14,565 bases of DNA, from contig JAEYNQ010000151.1 of the NCBI GenBank assembly GCA_023412455.1, positions 1 through 14,565 of the forward strand. Direction: 5' to 3'. Below are positions 1 through 7,342 of this stretch, piece by piece. A program made the position numbers and the translations under genes. The DNA comes from Bacillota bacterium. GTDB lineage: Bacteria > Bacillota > Clostridia > Lachnospirales > Cellulosilyticaceae. Position 1 is the first letter of the stretch. Each line of letters opens with the position of its first letter. Below the pieces are notes generated by a model. The model had not been told where the DNA came from and searched no databases. It worked only from the letters and a program-made list of their open reading frames with translations.

Positions 1-132
1 GAACAAGAAAAGATAAGAATCATTCATAATATGCTAATGCTTAATATACCTGTAGATCAAATTGCTAAGGTGGTAGAATTAAGCGTTAAAGAAATAGAGA
101 AAATGAGAAAAGAGGATGCAGAGCTACTGTAA
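1..132 (+). CDS. C-terminal tail of an Rpn-family (PD-(D/E)XK) nuclease/putative transposase, cut by the left edge
   Basis: The frame is open from base 1 and encodes 43 residues, beginning EQEKIRIIHNMLMLNIPVDQ and ending RKEDAELL before TAA at 130-132. The pattern 'ML.LNIPVDQIAKVVELSVKEI' is the small helical, helix-turn-helix-like tail that ends Rpn/PDDEXK_2 proteins. The downstream relic ends with the equivalent 'NVSVEDIARLTKLSIEEI'. Rpn proteins are recombination-promoting nucleases related to transposases, and the catalytic part of this one lies outside the window. The last ten codons recur exactly at 5928-5957, as part of a larger direct repeat. Whether the full gene is intact cannot be seen. 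Family assignment is by motif recall and fairly secure because three other copies are in the window. Confidence 0.75.
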   Translation, partial: EQEKIRIIHNMLMLNIPVDQIAKVVELSVKEIEKMRKEDAELL

Positions 133-343
133 GGCTCTATAGCTCAGCTTTGTTATCTTTATATGTACTTTCGATCCTTTTAATAAAGGTAGACATATTT
201 ATACATTTAGAAATAGATGTATGGAGGATGCAAATATTCTACTAGAGGATGAGACGAGCAAGGTATTTCTAAATACTGAAGGAACAATGGAAGATGTGGA
301 TGAGGAAATGCTAGAATTCCTAGGATATATTCAAAACTCAAAT
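102..343 (+). repeat. Left copy of a 242-bp direct repeat bracketing the SNF2 gene pair
   Basis: Bases 102-343 align without gaps to 5927-6168 at a constant offset of 5825, with 8 mismatches counted by eye (about 97% identity). The repeat spans the end of one Rpn gene (RKEDAELL, stop), an 11-nt junction, and the start of the headless second Rpn copy. Because the unusual junction is shared, the segment was copied after the two Rpn pieces had been joined. The right end is the 9-bp word AACTCAAAT (335-343), where the second copy jumps directly to its terminator. Confidence 0.9.
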
Positions 344-667
344 GATGACTATGTGGCACATACAAAGAGCAATCTAGTAAAGACTATTCATGAAAAGGTA
401 GTAGCAGTGAAACAAGATCAAAAAACGGAGGTGGAGTACATGACACTATTAGAACGTGATCGCCTGAAATATGAAGAAGGAATGGAACAAGGAATAGAAA
501 AAGGAATAGAAAAAGGAATAGAGCAAGGAATTGAACAGGGTATAGAGCTAGAGAGAACACTATTAGTACTTAATATGCTAGCTGCCAATGTATCAGTAGA
601 GGATATAGCTCGATTGACTAAGCTGTCTATAGAAGAAATAACAAGGATTAAAGAAGCTAAAAAGTAA
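143..667 (+). pseudogene. N-terminally truncated Rpn-family nuclease relic (contains a 148-aa ORF from ATG 221)
   Basis: A gene caller would report 221-667 (148 aa), but recognisable Rpn sequence starts upstream in the same frame. From 143 it reads LSFVIFICTFDPFNKGRHIY, followed by a short stretch leading to the ATG at 221, and an in-frame TAG sits at 140-142. In full-length PDDEXK_2/Rpn proteins that stretch follows the catalytic D and ExQ residues, so this copy lacks its N-terminal third and its active site. The remainder covers the 'LNTEGTMEDV' region, a charged helix with 'EYMTLLERDRL', a tandem GIEK/GIEQ tract and the helical tail ending KEAKK. No ribosome binding site precedes ATG 221. 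It is most likely a dead relic, although expression of a short C-terminal protein cannot be excluded. Confidence 0.75.
479..550 (+). repeat. Six tandem 12-bp units encoding GIEK/GIEQ
   Basis: Six consecutive 12-bp units begin at 479, 491, 503, 515, 527 and 539. They are variants of GGAATAGAAAAA, and units two and three are identical. They encode GMEQ-GIEK-GIEK-GIEQ-GIEQ-GIEL inside the Rpn relic. Such G-I/M-E-K/Q tracts between the nuclease domain and the helical tail are common in clostridial Rpn proteins. The number of units probably varies by replication slippage. Confidence 0.85.
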
Positions 668-674
668 CTCAAAT

Positions 675-721
675 AAAAGGCAATAACCGGGTCTAGGGAA
701 CACAAGGTTATTGCCTTTTTT
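675..721 (+). terminator. Strong intrinsic terminator downstream of the Rpn relic
   Basis: AAAAGGCAATAACC (675-688) pairs perfectly with GGTTATTGCCTTTT (706-719), giving a 14-bp stem with a 17-nt loop that runs into TTTTTT (716-721). The A-run on the left means the hairpin could also work on the opposite strand. The same hairpin type ends the second Rpn relic at 6169-6215. It separates the Rpn debris from the SNF2 unit. Confidence 0.9.
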
Positions 722-742
722 AGCACCTAGAATAATGGTAAA

Positions 743-755
743 AGTATGTTATACT
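743..755 (+). promoter_or_regulatory. Candidate extended -10 promoter of the SNF2 gene pair, within a small palindrome
   Basis: TGTTATACT (747-755) fits an extended -10 element (TGnTATAAT, one mismatch in the hexamer). No good -35 hexamer lies 16-18 nt upstream. It follows the terminator and is the best candidate found before the ATG at 875, which would give a leader of roughly 110 nt. The -10 lies within AGTATgttATACT (743-755), a perfect 5-bp inverted repeat with a 3-nt spacer that could be a repressor site. This is inferred by pattern only. A weaker alternative is TTGAGA (792-797) with TATATT (813-818), whose spacing is too short. Confidence 0.4.
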
Positions 756-874
756 AGGGAATAGAGTGATGGGCTAGAATACTTCAAAACATTGAGAATC
801 GAAAAGTGTTGGTATATTTATAGATAAGATATTAGGTGAGAGTAGAATATTTGTGAAGAAAGAAGGACGGGTAG

Positions 875-2620
875 ATGACGGACTCTATAAAAAAACAATT
901 AAGTAAATTAAATATAACAAGTTATCACTATAATTGGGCAAATCTTCCATTAGAGGCATTAGTAAAACGAGCAGGATTATCTATAGTTAAATATAGTAAA
1001 CCACAATTAATAAGGACTTTAGAAACCTATCTTTCCAGTACGACGAATTTAAAGGAGATATGGGACAAACTATCAGAACTAGAAAAGGCTATTGTAACGG
1101 ATGCAGTCATTAATCAGCACTATTTATTAATGACAGAAGCTAGTAGGCTCTGTAAGCTTTATGGACAAACACAAGATAGCCTGACTAAGAATTCCTTAAT
1201 GTGTCTTTATTTTATAGATGGCAGGATACCCGATTGTATAGCTTCTCTATTGGAGAAATTTATTGAACGTCCTGGCTTGGAGATCAAACATGAATTAGTC
1301 AATGGTAAAACCTTAAGGCAATATCGTGTATTTCGCAATAAAGATACCTTGGCACAGGACTGGGTTAAAGTGGTGCAACTAGCAGGGACAGGTCAGCTCA
1401 AAGTAACAAAGGCAGGTCAATATCCCACTAAGCCTTCCTTAAAAAATATAAATAAAATAATAAGTCACCAGGAGTATGAGGGCAAATATATATCCATAGA
1501 CTCTATGAAAAATGGAAAAGAAGCTACAAGGTTGTATGGCTTAATCACCCATATGCTGGCAGCAGGTGTGCTCCAGGTAGAGAAGACTAATCTTACTTTA
1601 GGACCTAAAGGTAATCACTTTTTATCTATACCCTTTGCTGAGCAAGCCAAGCTTTTATTTGAAGGCTATCAAAATAACCATGCTTATAATGAAGTAGAAC
1701 GGATTAAAGCATCTAAGCTAGAAGTTGCTTTGGGTCACAAAATGCCAGAGGTAAGAAAAAAGATATGTAGATTATTATGCGGATTACCCGAAGGTGAATG
1801 GGTGAATATGGGTGCCATAAAGGAACAGCTTTATAAATGTTGGCGTACTTTCTTAGTGGAGGAGGTACAGACTATTACAATAAAGGAGAATAACTACTAT
1901 TACGGAGATATCATAGAAAATTGGGAAGAGGTAGAAGCACGTTATTTAGATGTCCTTATATTAGAAGGGCTAGTACCTTTAGGGCTAATGGATGTAGCCC
2001 TCCAAGAAGATGTAACCTATGAGGACTACACCCTTAATACATACCACTTTTTCAAGGTGGCATATATTAAGATTACTCCCTTAGGTGCCTACTTGTTTGG
2101 TAAGAGTAAAGATTATATAGACCCCTCTACTCAAGGGCAAGTACCAAATGATTTATGGGTAGATGAAGGTTTGGTAATTCATGTAGGAAAGAGTACTAAA
2201 AAGTATCAGCATGAAATTTTCTTTGACCATTTTTGTGAAAAGCTCATAAAAGAAGAAGAAAGTCTATATGCACTCAATTTTTATGCTGCTTTAAAGGCAT
2301 TTAATGAAGAAATAACTTTAAGCGAAATTTTAGAGTATCTAAAAAGGCAGTGTACTAAGCCTTTGCCAAGCCAAGTAGAGCTGGTTTTTAAGCAGTGGCA
2401 AAAGGATCAACAAAAGGTCACTATTAAGAACGTCATGGTGATTGAGTGCGAAGACCAAGATATTATGAAGGATCTCCTAGAAAGTCAAACTATTAGGAAG
2501 AGTGAAGGCAAGGAGCTAAAGCATACCATCGCATTTTCTAAAAAGCATCTTAATAAAGTGAAGAAAGAAATAGAAAAGAAAAACTACTTCTGTAATATAC
2601 GTTTAGAAGAAGGAGAATAG
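875..2620 (+). CDS. 581-aa SNF2-partner protein, XPB/Ssl2 N-terminal-like helicase-associated protein
   Basis: I do not recognise a named gene. It is a soluble, mostly helical protein with no signal peptide or membrane segment. Residues about 1-100 hold a helical domain ('LEALVKRAGLSIVKYSKPQL'). Residues about 225-265 look like a winged helix leading to 'LTLGPKGNHFLSIPFAEQAK'. Residues about 350-410 contain 'VEARYLDVLILEGLVPLGL' and then 'ITPLGAYLFG'. The last 120 residues contain 'LPSQVELVFKQWQKDQQKV', then 'VMVIECEDQDIMKDLLES'. This alternation of winged-helix 'TPLG' segments and a 'plP..v...w ... v.ecdd..ll.eL' ending is the style of XPB/Ssl2 N-terminal (Helicase_C_3-type) proteins, which lack a helicase motor of their own. 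I see no Walker motifs. The start is supported by AAGGA at 863-867, 7 nt before ATG. The gene ends 5 bp before the SNF2 gene, so the two are almost certainly co-translated and probably form a complex. An active-site function is not visible. Confidence 0.6.
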   Translation: MTDSIKKQLSKLNITSYHYNWANLPLEALVKRAGLSIVKYSKPQLIRTLETYLSSTTNLKEIWDKLSELEKAIVTDAVINQHYLLMTEASRLCKLYGQTQDSLTKNSLMCLYFIDGRIPDCIASLLEKFIERPGLEIKHELVNGKTLRQYRVFRNKDTLAQDWVKVVQLAGTGQLKVTKAGQYPTKPSLKNINKIISHQEYEGKYISIDSMKNGKEATRLYGLITHMLAAGVLQVEKTNLTLGPKGNHFLSIPFAEQAKLLFEGYQNNHAYNEVERIKASKLEVALGHKMPEVRKKICRLLCGLPEGEWVNMGAIKEQLYKCWRTFLVEEVQTITIKENNYYYGDIIENWEEVEARYLDVLILEGLVPLGLMDVALQEDVTYEDYTLNTYHFFKVAYIKITPLGAYLFGKSKDYIDPSTQGQVPNDLWVDEGLVIHVGKSTKKYQHEIFFDHFCEKLIKEEESLYALNFYAALKAFNEEITLSEILEYLKRQCTKPLPSQVELVFKQWQKDQQKVTIKNVMVIECEDQDIMKDLLESQTIRKSEGKELKHTIAFSKKHLNKVKKEIEKKNYFCNIRLEEGE

Positions 2621-2625
2621 AGATA

Positions 2626-5600
2626 ATGGAACAAGGAAAGCTAAGAAAATTAGCTATTAATGGAGCTGTCTTTGAACAAGGGCTCAAAAGTTTTCAAAAA
2701 GGGCAAGTAAGCGGTCTTAGCATTATAGCTACAGGGGAGGGTAAAGCTGTAACGGCCTATGTTCAAGATGATGAAATATATAAGGTGCAAATTGCTTTAA
2801 ATCAAGCAGAAACATCGGTAGAAGGGTATAGTTGTCAATGTGGTGAAGCTTTTGCTTATGAGGGGATGTGTCGCCATGTCATAGCCACACTTATGCAAAA
2901 GGAGAGTGTCCCAGTTGTACCTGTCTATGGTGAAGGAATAAAGCATCTCATACAACCATCTGAGGAAGCAAACGTGCTTATAGAAAGCTTAGTGCATCAT
3001 TATGCCCATACCCAGTATGCTATGATGCCAAGCAAACCGGAGCATTTGCCTTTGCAGGTTATTCCTACCTTCCATTACTTGTCAAAGGAGGATCCCGAAG
3101 GGATAGAGGCAGTGAGTTTGAGCTTGAAGATAGGTGAAGACAAGCTTTATGAAGTGCAAGACCTAATGACACTAGGGAAGGATTTTATAGGTAAAAGAAG
3201 CAGCTTATATGGCAATGGACAGTGGATTAAGTGTGATATAGAACGTGTTGCCCCTAGTGAGAAAGCCATTATTAATCTCCTTATGGAACGTAGCCAATTT
3301 GAAACAGATGAGCATGTTTCTGGTAAGGCAGAAACCCTTGTTTTAAGTGAGGCAATATTTACTACCTTTTTCAATAAGTATAAAGAATGGGCAAGCCCTA
3401 AAGAATGGGTAGATACCTCTCCTGATATAAGGTTTGTATTAGTGGCAGACCAAGAGCATTTTACTTTAAAGCTAAAAGATGAAGAAATGCTTAAACTAAA
3501 GCCCCTTTATGGAGGCAATTATTTATGGGATGAGGCATGTGTGTATCGTACCAGCATAAATTTTAGGCGAAAGCTATGGCCGATCTATAAAGCTCTTCAA
3601 GAAAGTAAGGGGCAATGCCTAGTATTTAGTAAAGAAGAAATGCCTAAGATTAAGCGTTATATATTAGATGCCATAGAGGATTATATAGAAATAGCAGGAG
3701 AATTAGAACAATTAGAAGCTTACGCCTTGCCAGAATTGCAAGCAGAGTTTCGTTTTGATTTAGTAAAAGGAAGTCGCCTTACTGCTCAAGTCGTTTATCG
3801 CTATGGAGAGCAAGCCTATGAGCCTACTAAAGGTCAACAAGCGCCAGAGGAAATAAGAGATGGGTTAAAAGAGGAGCATATTCAAGGTCTTCTTAGTTAT
3901 TATGGTTTTGAATCAGCTAAAGAGGGCTATATTCTAACCGATGAAGATAGCCTCTATCAGGTGATTTCTGAAGGCATAGAGAAATTCACTGCAGTAGGAG
4001 AGGTGTATGTCAGTGATACCATTAGAAAGACTAAGGTACATGGCGCTAAAACGATGGCAGTAGGCATTAGGCTCTCTGAGGATTGGCTCAATATAGATTT
4101 AGATTGCTTAGGTATACCCAAGCAAGAGCTTGCTAAGCTCCTTGAAGCCTATGATGCTAAACGCAAATATTATCGCTTAAAAAGTGGTGATTTTGTAGAT
4201 TTAAGAGGGGAAGGGATAAGAGACCTTGATCAGTTAGCTAAAGGTCTAAACCTGACGGATAAAGATTTTAAAAGAGATGAGATTCAAGTTCAGAAATATA
4301 GAGCCTTATATTTAGATCGACTACTTAAAAAAGAAAAAACTTTAAAAGCGCATAAGGATACAGCCTATAAGAAACTCATTATAGATTTTGAAGAAATTGA
4401 AGAAAAGCAGTTACTTGTGCCGCCATTTATTAAAGCCCAATTAAGGCACTATCAGCTAGAAGGCTATAAATGGATGAGTATGTTGGGAGCCTATCACTTT
4501 GGAGGGATTTTAGCAGATGATATGGGGCTAGGGAAAACCTTACAGATGATCACTGTATTAAGTGCAGAAAAAGGGGAAGGAACGTCACTCATCATATGCC
4601 CAACTTCTTTGGTTTTTAACTGGGCCAGTGAATGTGAAAAATTTGCTCCAGATTTAAAAGTACTAGCTATAACAGGCAATCAAGTGCAAAGAGAAGAAAA
4701 GCTTCAAAAAATAGAAGAATATGATGTGGTAATTACCTCTTATGACCTTTTAAAAAGAGATTTAGAGCTGTACCAAAAGGTTACCTTCTATTACTGTGTC
4801 ATTGATGAAGCACAATACATTAAAAATAGCCAAACCCTTAATGCTAAAGCAGTGAAAGAGATTAAAAGTATCAAACGTATGGCGCTAACAGGTACACCAA
4901 TAGAAAATCGTTTAGCAGAACTATGGAGCATCTTTGATTTTGTTATGCCTGGTTATCTTTTTACAGAGACACAGTTTAGGAAGGAAATAGAAATCCCCAT
5001 TTTAAAAGATGAGGATGAAGAAGTGTTAGAAAGACTTAAAAGTATGATAGCACCCTTTATTTTACGAAGATTAAAAACAGAGGTATTAGAAGAACTGCCA
5101 GAGAAAACAGAAAACACAATCTTTGTTCCACTTGCAAGTGAGCAAGAAAAGGTCTATTTAAGCTATGCACTAAGGGCCAAAGAAGAACTTCTTCAGCAAA
5201 TCCAAGCAGAAGGTATTGACAAATCTCAAATCAAAATGCTTGCTTTACTCACCAGGTTAAGACAGATTTGTTGTCATCCCAGCTTATTTGTAGAGGGCTA
5301 TGAGGGAGAAAGTGGTAAGTTAGAAGCATGTATGGAACTTATAGAAAACACCACCTCTTCTGGACATAAGATTCTTTTATTCTCTCAATTTACCACCATG
5401 TTAGATTTGCTTGCCACTAGGCTGGCCCATGAGGGTATTAGCTATAGCTTACTAAAAGGCAATGTGAAAGCAGAGAAAAGGAGGGATATGGTAGAAGCTT
5501 TTAACCAAGGAGATACACAGGTATTTCTTATCTCTTTAAAAGCAGGGGGTGTAGGACTTAATCTTACAGGGGCAGATGTTGTCATTCATTATGACCCTTG

Positions 5601-5823
5601 GTGGAACCTAGCTGCACAAAATCAAGCCACAGACAGAGCCTATCGTATCGGCCAGCATAATAATGTGCAAGTTTTCAAGCTCATCACTCAAAATACCATT
5701 GAAGAAAAAATTAAACAGCTCCAGGATAAAAAGCAAGACCTAACTGAAAGTGTCTTATCAGGAGAACAAATGATGATTAGTCAGTTAAGTAAAGAGGAAA
5801 TACTATCTTTATTTGAAGCCTAA
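2626..5823 (+). CDS. SWIM zinc finger plus SNF2-family DNA-dependent ATPase (DEAD/DEAH-like helicase)
   Basis: This 1065-aa SF2 ATPase has the full bacterial SWIM-SNF2 layout. The zinc-binding SWIM motif is C70-x-C72-x9-C82-x-H84. Residues about 200-570 correspond to the 'bacterial SNF2 helicase associated' region ('LSEDWLNIDLDCLGIP'). The SNF2 N-lobe starts near 605 ('QLRHYQLEGYKWM'). It has Walker A DMGLGKT (632-638, K637), 'IICPTSLVFNW', Walker B DEAQ (727-730) and 'ALTGTPIENR'. The C-lobe has 'ILLFSQFTTML', 'LKAGGVGLNLTGAD' and motif VI DRAYRIGQ (1003-1010). All motor residues are present, so an active dsDNA translocase or remodeller is expected. Length is normal for the class. AAGGAG at 2610-2615 inside the end of the upstream gene serves the ATG. 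No terminator follows directly; the next is at 6169. SNF2 proteins with partners occur in several defence systems (for example DISARM), but no methylase or other DISARM partner is here. Confidence 0.93.
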   Translation: MEQGKLRKLAINGAVFEQGLKSFQKGQVSGLSIIATGEGKAVTAYVQDDEIYKVQIALNQAETSVEGYSCQCGEAFAYEGMCRHVIATLMQKESVPVVPVYGEGIKHLIQPSEEANVLIESLVHHYAHTQYAMMPSKPEHLPLQVIPTFHYLSKEDPEGIEAVSLSLKIGEDKLYEVQDLMTLGKDFIGKRSSLYGNGQWIKCDIERVAPSEKAIINLLMERSQFETDEHVSGKAETLVLSEAIFTTFFNKYKEWASPKEWVDTSPDIRFVLVADQEHFTLKLKDEEMLKLKPLYGGNYLWDEACVYRTSINFRRKLWPIYKALQESKGQCLVFSKEEMPKIKRYILDAIEDYIEIAGELEQLEAYALPELQAEFRFDLVKGSRLTAQVVYRYGEQAYEPTKGQQAPEEIRDGLKEEHIQGLLSYYGFESAKEGYILTDEDSLYQVISEGIEKFTAVGEVYVSDTIRKTKVHGAKTMAVGIRLSEDWLNIDLDCLGIPKQELAKLLEAYDAKRKYYRLKSGDFVDLRGEGIRDLDQLAKGLNLTDKDFKRDEIQVQKYRALYLDRLLKKEKTLKAHKDTAYKKLIIDFEEIEEKQLLVPPFIKAQLRHYQLEGYKWMSMLGAYHFGGILADDMGLGKTLQMITVLSAEKGEGTSLIICPTSLVFNWASECEKFAPDLKVLAITGNQVQREEKLQKIEEYDVVITSYDLLKRDLELYQKVTFYYCVIDEAQYIKNSQTLNAKAVKEIKSIKRMALTGTPIENRLAELWSIFDFVMPGYLFTETQFRKEIEIPILKDEDEEVLERLKSMIAPFILRRLKTEVLEELPEKTENTIFVPLASEQEKVYLSYALRAKEELLQQIQAEGIDKSQIKMLALLTRLRQICCHPSLFVEGYEGESGKLEACMELIENTTSSGHKILLFSQFTTMLDLLATRLAHEGISYSLLKGNVKAEKRRDMVEAFNQGDTQVFLISLKAGGVGLNLTGADVVIHYDPWWNLAAQNQATDRAYRIGQHNNVQVFKLITQNTIEEKIKQLQDKKQDLTESVLSGEQMMISQLSKEEILSLFEA

Positions 5824-5869
5824 TTTTACCAAAGTATAGGACAAAAAGTCTGTTACCAAAGCAATAAGG

Positions 5870-5957
5870 GTAGCAGTGAAACAAGATCAAAAAATGGTGG
5901 TGTAGTAAGTAATGGGAGAGACAGCTAATGAGAAAAGAGGATGCAGAGCTACTGTAA
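5870..5957 (+). pseudogene. Collapsed fragments of an Rpn-family nuclease gene
   Basis: Bases 5870-5907 match 401-438 of the first Rpn relic with 3 mismatches and read VAVKQDQKMVV before a TAG, one mismatch having created the stop. After about 20 nt the sequence resumes at 5928 with ATGAGAAAAGAGG, encoding MRKEDAELL and TAA (5955-5957), identical to the end of the first gene in the window. The GIEK tract and most of the helical tail that should lie between are missing. It is a deletion-collapsed Rpn copy with no coding potential. Confidence 0.75.
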
Positions 5958-6168
5958 GGCTCTATAGCTCAGCTTTGTTATCTTTATATGTACTTTCGAT
6001 CCTTTTAATAAAGGAAGACATATTTATACATTTTAAAATAGATGTATGGAAGACGCCAATATTCTACTAGAGGATGAGACCAGCAAGATATTTCTAAATA
6101 CTGAAGGAACAATGGAAGATGTGGATGAGGAAATGCTAGAATTCCTAGGATATATTCAAAACTCAAAT
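5927..6168 (+). repeat. Right copy of the 242-bp direct repeat bracketing the SNF2 gene pair
   Basis: This is the gapless partner of 102-343 (8 mismatches by eye). The differences include the change that turns an AGA codon into TAA (6034-6036) in the Rpn frame. With its partner it brackets about 5.6 kb containing both SNF2-unit genes, in direct orientation, so homologous recombination between them would excise the unit. Confidence 0.9.
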
Positions 6169-6180
6169 AAAAGGCAATAA
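5968..6180 (+). pseudogene. Second headless Rpn relic with nonsense mutation and 331-bp internal deletion
   Basis: This is the counterpart of the relic at 143-667. It reads LSFVIFICTFDPFNKGRHIY, then TF, and hits TAA at 6034-6036 where the first copy has AGA. From ATG 6046 a 44-residue frame remains, beginning MEDANILLEDETSKIFLNTE and ending NSNKRQ at TAA 6178-6180, inside the terminator stem. Relative to the first copy, everything between the two AACTCAAAT words (335-343 and 666-674) has been removed, taking out the GIEK tract and tail. No ribosome binding site is seen before 6046. It is a pseudogene. Confidence 0.8.
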
Positions 6181-6215
6181 CTGAGGCTAAGGAATACATG
6201 GTTATTGCCTTTTTT
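6169..6215 (+). terminator. Intrinsic terminator between the SNF2 unit and the Wadjet operon
   Basis: AAAAGGCAATAAC (6169-6181) pairs with GTTATTGCCTTTT (6201-6213), a perfect 13-bp stem ending in TTTTTT (6210-6215). It is the same hairpin as at 675-721 with a different loop. It should stop transcripts leaving the SNF2 gene, so the SNF2 pair and jet genes are probably separate transcription units. Confidence 0.9.
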
Positions 6216-6281
6216 GGTTCATTTATAATAAAGCTCAAAAGTAGTTGCCTATAAATAGATGAGTATAATAATCAGAAAAGA

Positions 6282-6290
6282 TGCTATACT
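6282..6290 (+). promoter_or_regulatory. Candidate extended -10 promoter of the Wadjet operon
   Basis: TGCTATACT (6282-6290) is an extended -10 element with the same hexamer, TATACT, as the candidate at 747-755. No convincing -35 is present. The leader to the jetD ATG would be about 35 nt. A second -10-like word, TATAAT (6264-6269), lies upstream, but its nearest -35-like word, TTGCCT (6245-6250), is only 13 nt away. Pattern-based only. Confidence 0.4.
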
Positions 6291-6331
6291 TAAGACAAAG
6301 AAATCAATGAGCAAAAAGTACAGGAGGCTAT

Positions 6332-7342
6332 ATGAAGTCTATTAGAGTGCTTCAAAAGAAGAAAGTGACATTAGATGAAATAAGCAACTTCTATAAAATA
6401 GAGGAATATAGGTCGCTTTATGAAAAGGTTAAACAGGATATAGAAGAAGGAATCATTACACCCATCAAAAGTAGCAAGCTTAATGGAAAAAAACCTGCCC
6501 TCTATCAGGCATACAAAGTAATCCCTTTAGAAGAAGATTACAGTATGTATGAGCATGAAATGATATACGGCTTCAATCCCTTAATGGATCTAAGCTACTA
6601 TAGGAAAAACATGTCCCAATATGTAAAAGATAGAGAATCTATCAAGCAGCTGAGCTACTTTTTAGACCACACAAAAGGCGCTTTAGAGGAACCTATTTCT
6701 ATGAATGAGAGAAGCTTTGAGATCTGGGGGAAAGAGAAATATTTGAAACAGGAAGGTGGCAAGCGACTGCTTAAAAATTTGGGGATTGGCATAGAGAGGC
6801 TTCATATTTATGAAACCGCAGAGCCACTGGCTTATTATGCCCATCATAAGGAGGTACCACAGCATGTTTTAATACTCGAAAATATGGATACATTTTATAG
6901 TATGCGGCGCTATTTATTAGCAGGGCATAGTCATATTCTAGGCGTACCTATAGGTACACTGATTTATGGCGGAGGGAAAGGGGTTTGTAAGAGCTTTAAA
7001 GATTTTTCCTGGGGGGTAGAGCCCTACTTATCCAAGGAAGAGAACACACTCCTTTACTTTGGAGACCTAGACTATGAAGGAATAGGCATTTTTGAGAGTT
7101 TACAAGAGGCTTTTAGTGAGGCACAACAAATACTACCTTTTAAAGAAGCCTATATGCTAATGATAAAAAAGGCAACAAGTCAAAAATTAAATTTGCCTCA
7201 AACCAAAGAAGGGCAAAACAAGCATTTAAAGGGTACTTTCTTTCCTTTCTTTGATGAAATTACCCAAAAGCAGATGAGGGAAATCTTAGAAGCAGAGCGC
7301 TACATCCCCCAAGAGATTTTAAATAGTAGGGATTTTAAATAG
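6332..7342 (+). CDS. jetD: Wadjet nuclease subunit JetD (TOPRIM, DUF2220-type)
   Basis: This 336-aa protein is the DNA-cutting subunit of Wadjet. The N-terminal half (about 1-165) contains winged-helix-like segments and the 'SYFLDHTKGALEEPISMNER' region typical of JetD. The C-terminal half is a TOPRIM fold, as in topoisomerase VI and Spo11. Its metal-binding residues are E183 in 'LILENMDTF' and the acidic pair D245-x-D247 in 'YFGDLDYEGIGIF'. The conserved 'GVPIGTLIYGGGKG' lies between them. All three acidic residues are present, so activity is expected. Known Wadjet JetD cleaves circular DNA after JetABC extrusion. The start is set by AGGAGG (6322-6327) 4 nt before ATG. It opens the operon, with jetA 125 bp downstream. 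Confidence 0.9.
   Translation: MKSIRVLQKKKVTLDEISNFYKIEEYRSLYEKVKQDIEEGIITPIKSSKLNGKKPALYQAYKVIPLEEDYSMYEHEMIYGFNPLMDLSYYRKNMSQYVKDRESIKQLSYFLDHTKGALEEPISMNERSFEIWGKEKYLKQEGGKRLLKNLGIGIERLHIYETAEPLAYYAHHKEVPQHVLILENMDTFYSMRRYLLAGHSHILGVPIGTLIYGGGKGVCKSFKDFSWGVEPYLSKEENTLLYFGDLDYEGIGIFESLQEAFSEAQQILPFKEAYMLMIKKATSQKLNLPQTKEGQNKHLKGTFFPFFDEITQKQMREILEAERYIPQEILNSRDFK

Larger units (their letters stand above)
5824..6331. other. 508-bp interval without an intact gene: Rpn debris, terminator and jet promoter
   Basis: Between the SNF2 gene and jetD lie, in order: about 45 bp of unassigned sequence; a 38-bp Rpn mid-gene fragment (5870-5907); an Rpn tail fragment; the right copy of the 242-bp repeat; an intrinsic terminator; and a candidate promoter. 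I see no RNA gene or intact protein gene here. It is the second version of the 1-722 region, more decayed. Confidence 0.8.

Noticed and set aside
418..726. Minus-strand ORF of 102 aa with a serine/proline tract (SIPCSIPFSIP)
   Set aside because: It is the reverse of the GIEK-coding 12-bp repeats and the terminator hairpin, with no ribosome site or family likeness.
875..5823. DISARM-type defence system suggested by the SNF2 gene
   Set aside because: No DNA methylase, DrmA-type helicase or phospholipase-D gene is present, and the partner protein does not match.
6005..6238. Minus-strand ORF of 77 aa sharing 'KKAIT..S...VIAFYLS' with the previous minus-strand ORF
   Set aside because: The shared peptide comes only from the two related terminator hairpins and not from a conserved gene.
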